A stretch of 49,977 nucleotides of DNA, taken from contig JAILIS010000016.1 in assembly GCA_024695145.1 (NCBI GenBank), positions 1 to 49,977 of the forward strand, in the 5' to 3' direction. Made by a program: the position numbers and the translations under genes. Below the pieces are notes generated by a model. The model saw only the letters and a program-made list of their open reading frames with translations. It was not told the DNA's origin and ran no database searches. Shown here piece by piece: positions 44,421 through 49,977 of the stretch (position 1 is its first letter; the number at the start of each line of letters is the position of its first letter). This DNA comes from Lachnospiraceae bacterium (GTDB taxonomy: Bacteria > Bacillota > Clostridia > Lachnospirales > Lachnospiraceae).

Positions 44421-44893
44421 TTTATCTCGGCTCTCCAGCTTTGTATTAAACTGTCAAGTGACCAAGCGGCATTTGCAGGACTGGTGGACGGCAGGCATAC
44501 AGCCGCCCGGCCGATAGCCGGCTCGGTATACTTCACATAGTACTTATAAGCGGTTTTTCCGTTCACGAAAATGCCTTTGATATCAGCCTGTTCAAGGATG
44601 ATACTCAGATCATTCACCGAAACGTTTTTGATGCTTGAGTCTGATGAACCTTCTATTTCACACGACCCGATAACATCCCAAAGAGCAATGTGATTATACA
44701 GAAGAAACGATTTTTTTTCATCTGTATTTCGGGGTACTTTCGAATCAAAAACCGCTGCCATGACTTTCCAGAAACGATTTTGCGGATGACCGTAAAAAAA
44801 TCCTTCCTCTCTTGATCTGACCGAAGGAAAGCTGCCAAGTATCAGAATTTCGGAGTTTTTATCATACAACGGCGGTATCGGATGAACGATCAT
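44417..44893 (-). CDS. DNA-deoxyinosine (hypoxanthine) glycosylase-like protein, UDG superfamily
   Basis: 158 residues. ILGSFPSVRSREEGFFYGHPQNRFW near the start is the motif of the family 6 uracil-DNA-glycosylase-like enzymes that remove deaminated adenine from DNA; LPSTSPANAAWS near the C-terminus is the second family block. The ATG follows GGAGGT by 9 bases and lies 32 bases inside the end of the GGDEF-PAS gene. A base-excision repair gene within a molybdenum operon is unexpected; it may just be carried along. Confidence 0.88.
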   Translation of the reverse strand: MIVHPIPPLYDKNSEILILGSFPSVRSREEGFFYGHPQNRFWKVMAAVFDSKVPRNTDEKKSFLLYNHIALWDVIGSCEIEGSSDSSIKNVSVNDLSIILEQADIKGIFVNGKTAYKYYVKYTEPAIGRAAVCLPSTSPANAAWSLDSLIQSWRAEIK

Positions 44894-46397
44894 TTAATAA
44901 TACCTCCGCATCCCCTGCGTTGTTGTCCTTATCGGTAATATCAACGAACATTCCCACATAAGAAAGGGGAACCCCGTTTTCGCGCCTAAGCAGTCTACCG
45001 ATCGCATGAAACCGTCTCCACTGCCCACTTTTGATCTTAAGACGGTATTCCACATCATAGTTTTTCCTGCCGGTATAATCGGACACTGTATCATTGAACT
45101 CTTTTAAGACAGCATCTTTATCATCCGGATGCAAAAGATCGGACCACGACTCAAGCTTATTCGGAAAATCATTCTCATCAGTATATCCTATCATCTTTCT
45201 GAATTCGGGGCTCCAGTCAACAGATATCATTTTTCCCGATTCGTCAAACTCCATACCCCACATTCCCGAGCCGAGTGCCTCATGCATGACGCGTATGGTG
45301 GCTTCCCTGTGAGCTGCGATCCGCCGCTCATCGCTGTCTTTCAGTTTTGCTTTGTTTGAATACATTTCCTGATCAGCCAGACGCATTGCTTCATGGATAT
45401 CGTGTTCCTTTTCGTTTACCATTTCATATCCGAAAGCACATACATATTTGGTCTGTGACAGGTAAGCCCGCATGTCTTCTATGTCTTTTCTGACAACATC
45501 CTCGGTTTTGTTCAGATAAAATACAGCATACTCATCACCGCCGATGCGGTAGACTTTTTTATTCTTCAGGCCGCTTTTCGTCAGACAATCAGCCACTGTT
45601 TTCAGTGCCGCATCTCCGGCATCATGTCCCTGATTATCATTGATTTTCTTCAGATCATTCATATCCACTGATACTACCGCCGTGATCTGATCTTTCAGTT
45701 TTTTTGAATCAGAATAATAACACTGCCTGTTCAGAAGATGAGTAAGAGTATCCTCTTTGGCAGTCAATATAGACAGGGATAAATAGTAGATAAGCAGGAG
45801 GGAAGCAAAAAGAGTGCTGTAGTCCTCGTCGATCTCAAAAACAATATGAAGGGCTACCCCGATGGTCGCAGCGATAACGCTGACCAGAATGCCTTTTCTT
45901 TCTGCTGTACCGTAACGGGCATAACGATACATAAATGCACCGACAAACAAAACAACATACAGTATAAAAAGAATGTAGGGATAATATCTCAGGATACTGT
46001 CAGCCCCGATATACAGATTATTATCGTCAAACCAGTAAATAAGATGTGTCCACTGGGACGTATATATAAGCGGTGCACTTATTATGACCGGCAGATAATA
46101 AAGTAATCTGTTTTTCTCCACAAATTCCGCCATCTCCATGATCCCCAGCAGGATTACGGGATGTAACAGATATATGGTGGGGGTCAGAAAGATCCTGATG
46201 CCCGTCAGATAACCTATCTCTCTTGTCCATCGTTCAATTGCCCATAATACGGCTTCCGTGAAAATGAGTATGATCACTATTCGCGTAACGTTTATAGTCC
46301 TTTTTTTCAGATGAACGTTGGAATCCAGCATTACCCATAATCCCACCAGTTCCGCCACCACAATATAATTGTTCAGTGCCAGTGAAACAATGTTCAT
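44862..46397 (-). CDS. Membrane diguanylate cyclase: helices - GGDEF - PAS
   Basis: 511 residues from the ATG at 46397. The frame also opens at 46469, but that ATG falls in the -35 box. Residues 1-212 contain about seven membrane helices. The GGDEF domain (about 214-370) has an intact IGGDEYAVF at 285-293 and VSVDMNDLKKINDNQGHDAGDAAL, so it should make c-di-GMP; no RxxD inhibitory site precedes it. A PAS domain with PAC tail follows (about 390-500, WSPEFRKMIGYTDENDF, DVEYRLKIKSGQWRRF). A PAS after the GGDEF domain is an unusual order. It is the first gene of the molybdenum operon. Confidence 0.9.
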   Translation of the reverse strand: MNIVSLALNNYIVVAELVGLWVMLDSNVHLKKRTINVTRIVIILIFTEAVLWAIERWTREIGYLTGIRIFLTPTIYLLHPVILLGIMEMAEFVEKNRLLYYLPVIISAPLIYTSQWTHLIYWFDDNNLYIGADSILRYYPYILFILYVVLFVGAFMYRYARYGTAERKGILVSVIAATIGVALHIVFEIDEDYSTLFASLLLIYYLSLSILTAKEDTLTHLLNRQCYYSDSKKLKDQITAVVSVDMNDLKKINDNQGHDAGDAALKTVADCLTKSGLKNKKVYRIGGDEYAVFYLNKTEDVVRKDIEDMRAYLSQTKYVCAFGYEMVNEKEHDIHEAMRLADQEMYSNKAKLKDSDERRIAAHREATIRVMHEALGSGMWGMEFDESGKMISVDWSPEFRKMIGYTDENDFPNKLESWSDLLHPDDKDAVLKEFNDTVSDYTGRKNYDVEYRLKIKSGQWRRFHAIGRLLRRENGVPLSYVGMFVDITDKDNNAGDAEVLLNDRSSDTAVV

Positions 46398-46445
46398 TTC
46401 AGTGATCCTTTCCTCCCTGACATACTGCCGGACAACATACAGTCT

Positions 46446-46474
46446 ATTATAACAGTATACCTTGAGCATGTAAA
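46446..46474 (-). promoter_or_regulatory. Strong sigma-A-type promoter heading the molybdenum operon
   Basis: Minus strand TTTACA (46469-46474), 17-base spacer, TATAAT (46446-46451) preceded by TGT, an extended -10. The leader is about 40 bases with GGGAGGAAAGGA before the ATG at 46397. No other clear promoter is seen down to 31.9 kb. Confidence 0.75.
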
Positions 46475-46533
46475 AAATGAGCGCTCTGTGTACATCTTTT
46501 CGTCATTGACATTTACACCGGGTCCTGTATCCA

Positions 46534-46767
46534 ATGCCTATCTTTCCGAACAAGCAGGTCGGATATATTGCTGCGTCATGTGACTCTATTCTTGAGGGTA
46601 TGGCTTCTGTTGTTGAAAACCGTTATAACAATACCGGCGGACACATAAAACGTATAAGCGAAGTGGTCAGACTCCTGAATACTCTTTTCCTTACATTCCT
46701 GCATCCTTTTCTTCAAAAAGTTCATTCCGCCTGCCGGAATGTCCCCATTTTACTCATCTATCAATAA
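46534..46767 (+). pseudogene. Remnant of an HD-domain (HD-GYP-like) phosphohydrolase gene
   Basis: The first part of this 77-codon frame reads ILEGMASVVENRYNNTGGHIKRISEVVRLL, which matches the start of HD/HD-GYP domains (ENR-NTGGHIKR-S). The usual Asp of RDNNTGG is Tyr, and after VVRLL the expected domain with its HD pair is missing; the tail is unrelated. No ribosome site or full-length frame exists. It is best read as a decayed fragment in the 472-base gap between the molybdenum operon and the serine hydrolase; otherwise this gap holds only the operon promoter and the short ORF next to the hydrolase. Confidence 0.55.
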
Positions 46768-46873
46768 ATGTTACAATATCAGTCTTGACAACATGACTGA
46801 ACGAACCGGATGGGAAGAAGTTTATCTCAAGCCCGTATTTAAGCATTTTGAAATTGTTGGGTATGTGATATGA
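46739..46873 (+). CDS. Short ORF coupled to the serine hydrolase (possible gene remnant)
   Basis: 44 codons from the ATG at 46739, or 26 from the ATG at 46793. The encoded end, GWEEVYLKPVFKHFEIVGYVI, looks like the tail of a larger protein, but I do not recognise it. Its stop overlaps the hydrolase start in an ATGA arrangement, and the hydrolase has no good ribosome site, so this ORF may lead ribosomes onto it. It could be a deletion scar of a former upstream gene. Confidence 0.35.
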   Translation: MSPFYSSINKCYNISLDNMTERTGWEEVYLKPVFKHFEIVGYVI

Positions 46874-48165
46874 GAAATAAGATCAAAGTGTTAATAGTAA
46901 TGTCAGCACTCTTTACTGCCATATGTTTTACAGGATGTGGTAAACAGGATAAATATGGAATTAACAACTATTCTGTCGTGTATTCGAATAATGGGATTGT
47001 TGAATATCAAAACAGCGGAGCCGGGACTGACGTGCAGACTGTGTATGAGCTCGGGTCAAACGGCAAGACTGTGGCTGCATATGTTGCGTTAAGGATGGTC
47101 GATGAAGGTATGTTGGATTTAGAGGATAAGATATATCCATATTTGGATGAAAATCTTCGTACTGATGATCCTAGGCTTCAAGAGATAACACTAAAAGAGC
47201 TTCTTTGCCACACTGCAGGCTTCTCCCCCAGTTATGAACTGGGGATAGACAAAAAGATCTATAGTGATCCCGGAACAGAATTCCGCTACTCCGGAGTTGG
47301 TTATATCTATTTGCAGAATGTCATTGAGAATGCAGGCGGTGTGACGATGGATCAAGCCGCGTCGAAATATGTTTTCGAGCCGATGGGCATGAAGAACAGC
47401 ACATTTGAAAGTGCGCGGACGATAACACCTTATATGAATCTGAGCAACGCAGTGCTTTATTCAATGCTGATCTTTATAATCTCTTTTATTTTGCTGCTGG
47501 GGATCGTGTCGATAATCGGAAAAATCACGAAACATAAACTGTATTCGTTCAAAACAGGATTTGCCGGAAGTTTTATTGCATCAGGCGTTATTAATGCGGT
47601 CTTTCTCCTGTTCTTTTTTGTTTCTAAGGTGTTCTTACTCTTCCTTGCGGTTTTTGCGGCAGCAGGGCTTGTGCTCATACTGACACGGAAAACCAAAAGA
47701 CTTTACTATGTCGGCGCACCTGTAGTCCTGGCAATGACACTGATCCTGGGGTTTACACTGCCGGTAAGTGTTCCGGTCACCAATGATCTGATCGCGAAAA
47801 AAGCAAATTGTGCATACTCGTTCAAATCGACACCCGAAGATATGGCATTGTTCTGCGATTCCCTTTTGGCAAGCTATAACGATCCTGATGATATATACAA
47901 AATGATGTTTGATCCTGCCGTAGTAATTGATGAGAAAAACATGTGGGGGCTTGGAATTGCTATTGAGACTGATGCTGAAGGAGATGTTACATACTGGCAT
48001 TCGGGTATCAATCCGGGATTTCAAAGTCTATACGTTTTATATCCGGCAGAGAACAAGTATATTGTTGTTCTGACCAACAGCGATAATGGTTTGGACTACG
48101 CGGCAGATGCTGCCAGAACATTTCTCGGATTCGAAGGACAATGGCAGATAAAGAGAAAAGAATAA
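46870..48165 (+). CDS. Serine hydrolase (beta-lactamase/PBP-like) lipoprotein split by four membrane helices
   Basis: 431 residues. Lipobox FTGC with Cys23. SxxK motif at Ser63-Lys66 (ELGSNGKTV), the tyrosine motif as YSG at 140-142 (usually YxN) and HSG at 377-379. LLCHTAGF near 112 is also typical of PF00144. Between the tyrosine and His motifs, residues about 194-302 form four hydrophobic helices. An even number would leave both catalytic parts outside. Probably acts on cell-wall peptides or esters; the missing Asn makes activity uncertain. The base composition of the first third looks more AT-rich than neighbouring genes, which suggests transfer. Confidence 0.85.
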   Translation: MRNKIKVLIVMSALFTAICFTGCGKQDKYGINNYSVVYSNNGIVEYQNSGAGTDVQTVYELGSNGKTVAAYVALRMVDEGMLDLEDKIYPYLDENLRTDDPRLQEITLKELLCHTAGFSPSYELGIDKKIYSDPGTEFRYSGVGYIYLQNVIENAGGVTMDQAASKYVFEPMGMKNSTFESARTITPYMNLSNAVLYSMLIFIISFILLLGIVSIIGKITKHKLYSFKTGFAGSFIASGVINAVFLLFFFVSKVFLLFLAVFAAAGLVLILTRKTKRLYYVGAPVVLAMTLILGFTLPVSVPVTNDLIAKKANCAYSFKSTPEDMALFCDSLLASYNDPDDIYKMMFDPAVVIDEKNMWGLGIAIETDAEGDVTYWHSGINPGFQSLYVLYPAENKYIVVLTNSDNGLDYAADAARTFLGFEGQWQIKRKE

Positions 48166-48195
48166 AGGTTAACCGGATTCAGATAAGCTTTCTCT

Positions 48196-48393
48196 TCATC
48201 CTTCCATGCCTCCAAGTATCTTTTTCGCTCTCGCCAGCTTTAGGAACTTCTTATCATTCATCTGCTCATTTGTAACATACTCACCATCATGAAACAGCGC
48301 ATAATTCGTGATCGGAGTCGGAGCATTCTGCGCTTCATCCCTGCTCTCTATATGAATCGCAAATAAATGCAATAAATGCAGATTGTAGATCAT
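48196..48393 (-). pseudogene. C-terminal remnant of a YoaP-type (GNAT-thioredoxin-like) gene
   Basis: 65 codons. IHIESRDEAQNAPTPITNY and LFHDGEYVTNEQMNDKKFLKL resemble the C-terminal thioredoxin-like domain of YoaP proteins, which normally follows an N-terminal acetyltransferase of about 180 residues. Here a stop lies just upstream in frame (48427-48429), inside a terminator, so the acetyltransferase part is gone. The GNAT gene further upstream is a different family member, separated by that terminator. There is no ribosome site. Confidence 0.5.
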
Positions 48394-48398
48394 CAGAA

Positions 48399-48437
48399 AA
48401 GACCGCTGACGGACTGAAAAGCCCCATCAGCGGTCTT
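48399..48437 (-). terminator. Terminator after the PAP2-XRE-GNAT operon
   Basis: An 11-bp stem AAGACCGCTGA/TCAGCGGTCTT around a 17-base loop, 16 bases after the GNAT stop; on the minus strand it continues as TTCTGATGATC, giving a short TTTTCT tail. Confidence 0.65.
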
Positions 48438-48452
48438 CATCATTGCCGGCTC

Positions 48453-49082
48453 CTATCCGAATATCTGTCCCGGCAGCTTCAGTTTCTCTTTGGGCGGAAA
48501 CTCTTTATCAAACTCATCTACATCTTCATCATTCACATAGTACCCCTGCGGAGTCTGATATATCCCTGTCAAATCATCCAGATATCCCGGAATCAGTTCC
48601 TTACAGAGAAAGAAGGATGAATCCGCATCCTCCGGCAGGTCATGGTACCGGATGCCAAACTCTCTGGCATAGGTAAAACCACTTTTGCCATAGAAGTCAA
48701 TGTTTCCTTCAAACAAAACCGCCCCGAAGCCCATTCCGGCAGCTTTTTCCAAAGAGTAATCCAGCAAAGCCTTTCCGTAACCCTTGCGCTTCAGCTCCGG
48801 GGTGATGCCGATCGGTCCCATTGTAAGTACAGGTACATCTCTTCCATCATCCGCCTCGATAACTGTCTTCATGAATATATTCTGCCCGATAAGGTGTCCT
48901 TCCTTTTCCATTACAAAATCCAGTTCCTTCACGAATGCAGGGTCATCGCGGAGCACATGCATCACGTAATGCTCGGAGCACCCCGGTTTGTAAACGTTCC
49001 AGAATGATTCTCTTATCAGATTCTCAACAGCTCTGTGATCTTTTTCATTTTCCAATCGTATCGTATAATCGTTTATATTCAT
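48453..49082 (-). CDS. GNAT family N-acetyltransferase
   Basis: 209 residues from the ATG at 49082, preceded by AGGAGG at 7 bases (an ATG at 49103 is in frame but lies before this site). The acetyl-CoA loop is TPELKRKGYGKALLDYSLEKA near residue 100, and FYGKSGFTYA follows as the family's C-terminal block. The protein resembles the YhbS-like group of putative acetyltransferases. Substrate unknown. It follows the XRE regulator by 30 bases. Confidence 0.88.
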   Translation of the reverse strand: MNINDYTIRLENEKDHRAVENLIRESFWNVYKPGCSEHYVMHVLRDDPAFVKELDFVMEKEGHLIGQNIFMKTVIEADDGRDVPVLTMGPIGITPELKRKGYGKALLDYSLEKAAGMGFGAVLFEGNIDFYGKSGFTYAREFGIRYHDLPEDADSSFFLCKELIPGYLDDLTGIYQTPQGYYVNDEDVDEFDKEFPPKEKLKLPGQIFG

Positions 49083-49112
49083 CTCATTTCCTCCTGCGTT
49101 CATTTTTGGTCA

Positions 49113-49721
49113 TCATAAACTTTTCCCTTTTCCAATCAGCAAACCCTTCACGACCAGAATAGCCAGACAGACGATGCCTGCATAGGGCTGTCTTGTCAGG
49201 ATAAATACCGCCGCACATGCTATGGAGAGCACCATTCCCGTCACAAGCCGATGTCGATTCCAGACCGGCTTTCCAAAATGGCTGATGATAACTCCACAGA
49301 TACCGTTCAGAACAGCAACGCCAGTCAAGGCAGCAAATACTATTTTGATCCATGCACTTATGCCCGTGATCGCATACAGCGATACCGAAGCCGGACTATC
49401 TGTTCCGTTCCCGAATACAGGCAGGAACAGCAGCAATACCAAAAAGATATCCAGTGTATTGCAGATCAGGGACATGTACTTATCCATGCACTCTTTCTTC
49501 TCGTCTGCCGCCGCAGAAATGATCTCTTCCGAGCAGATAAGATCATCAATCGACACCGAAAAGAACTTCGATATTTCCTTAAGCGAATCAAGGCTTGGAT
49601 AGCCGCGGCCCTGCTCCCATTTTGAAATCGCAGTCCTTGAAACAAACAGGGCCTCCGCAAGCTCTTCCTGCGTCATTGATCTGGATTTTCTTAATTCCTG
49701 TAGTTTTTCATTGAACTCCAT
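49113..49721 (-). CDS. XRE family regulator with four membrane helices
   Basis: 202 residues from the ATG at 49721 after AGGAG; an earlier in-frame ATG at 49796 lies inside the PAP2 gene and has no ribosome site. Residues about 5-60 are a Cro/C1 helix-turn-helix (LRKSRSMTQEELAEALFVSRTAISKWEQG, shown only in part by MTQEELAEAL and SRTAISKWEQG). From about residue 85 on there are four hydrophobic segments, so this is a membrane-bound regulator. It overlaps PAP2 by 14 bases. Probably senses a membrane or envelope signal; the targets are unknown. Confidence 0.85.
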   Translation of the reverse strand: MEFNEKLQELRKSRSMTQEELAEALFVSRTAISKWEQGRGYPSLDSLKEISKFFSVSIDDLICSEEIISAAADEKKECMDKYMSLICNTLDIFLVLLLFLPVFGNGTDSPASVSLYAITGISAWIKIVFAALTGVAVLNGICGVIISHFGKPVWNRHRLVTGMVLSIACAAVFILTRQPYAGIVCLAILVVKGLLIGKGKSL

Positions 49722-49977
49722 CTTTGCTCCTGTCGGCTCTCTTTGCCTTGTCCGTATACAAAACAGCAGACCGGTACAGCATATACAGTCCCGCACTTAA
49801 TAATATGGAACCAATAATATCTGTCGCCCAGTGTACACCTGAGACCAGCCTTCCGATCATCATAAACACTGAAAAGGTTACTACAAACACCGCAACCGCT
49901 TTTCTGATCATCGCATTTGAAACTCTCCTGTTTGCCTGAAACCAGAGTGTCGGCATTACGGATAGTACCAGTAATGT
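49708..49977 (-). CDS. PAP2 family membrane phosphatase (partial, cut by right edge)
   Basis: The frame is open from the stop at 49708 to the last base; 89 codons are visible, only the C-terminus. SGVHWATDIIG matches the third phosphatase motif of PAP2 enzymes (S-x-x-H-x-x-x-D), giving the catalytic His and Asp, within membrane helices. Such enzymes act on undecaprenyl pyrophosphate or phosphatidate. The upstream part lies outside the window. Confidence 0.7.
   Translation of the reverse strand, partial: TLLVLSVMPTLWFQANRRVSNAMIRKAVAVFVVTFSVFMMIGRLVSGVHWATDIIGSILLSAGLYMLYRSAVLYTDKAKRADRSKDGVQ

Noticed and set aside
46398..46469. Earlier start of the GGDEF-PAS gene at 46469
   Set aside because: That ATG overlaps the -35 box of the best promoter and would precede the transcript start.

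Overview
The window looks like a chromosomal segment of an anaerobic Gram-positive Firmicute, most likely a Lachnospiraceae (Clostridia) relative. This is inferred from the uvrC-hprK-murB-rapZ-whiA-HPr gene neighbourhood, strong AGGAGG ribosome sites, a YesN/LytS sugar-sensing system beside a ChvE-type sugar transporter, and the general protein style. No database search was possible. Most genes lie on the minus strand in tightly packed, often overlapping operons. No rRNA, tRNA, CRISPR array, insertion sequence or prophage was seen.

Left part (1-9 kb): a partial membrane protein with a degenerate GGDEF domain and a GNAT acetyltransferase. Next comes a cell-wall and carbon-control operon, hprK-glk-murB-rapZ-whiA-crh-like HPr. 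The HPr keeps Ser46 but has Glu in place of His15, so it should be a regulator and not a phosphocarrier. uvrC lies upstream with its own promoter.

Sugar region (9-21.7 kb): a ChvE-like sugar-binding lipoprotein, one double-headed ATPase (mmsA) and two tandem permeases (mmsB). Upstream is a second operon in which ftsH overlaps a membrane-anchored sugar-binding sensor (XylFII type), a LytS-type kinase, a YesN-type AraC response regulator and a further sugar-binding lipoprotein. Together these read as a sense-and-import unit for an unidentified monosaccharide.

Middle (21.8-31.9 kb): on the plus strand, an MBOAT O-acyltransferase with a membrane SGNH-like partner. On the minus strand, a fusion of DUF1846 with a sugar-nucleotidyltransferase-like domain, and a PTS enzyme I with an unusual active-histidine loop. 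Then on the plus strand, a P1B-type ATPase with CPA instead of CPC, overlapping an anchored SGNH protein that ends in a charged octad repeat.

Molybdenum region (46.4-31.9 kb, minus strand): thirteen closely spaced or overlapping genes downstream of one good promoter. In order they are GGDEF-PAS membrane protein, deoxyinosine glycosylase-like protein, moaA, MOSC-MogA fusion, modC, an ABC exporter, modA, modB, moeA, a molybdopterin-binding protein with a Cys-rich tail, a MobB-MoaC fusion, fdhD, and a secreted beta-propeller lipoprotein. The set covers molybdate import, cofactor assembly and insertion into a formate-dehydrogenase-like enzyme, but no molybdoenzyme and no MoaD/MoaE is in the window. 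The ABC exporter lodged between modC and modA, and the GGDEF gene at the head, are the strangest parts and the best candidates for something undescribed.

Right end (46.4-50 kb): an accessory-looking stretch with an apparent HD-domain gene remnant, a short coupled ORF, a serine hydrolase whose fold is interrupted by four membrane helices, a YoaP-type C-terminal remnant, and a PAP2 - XRE regulator - GNAT operon cut by the window edge.
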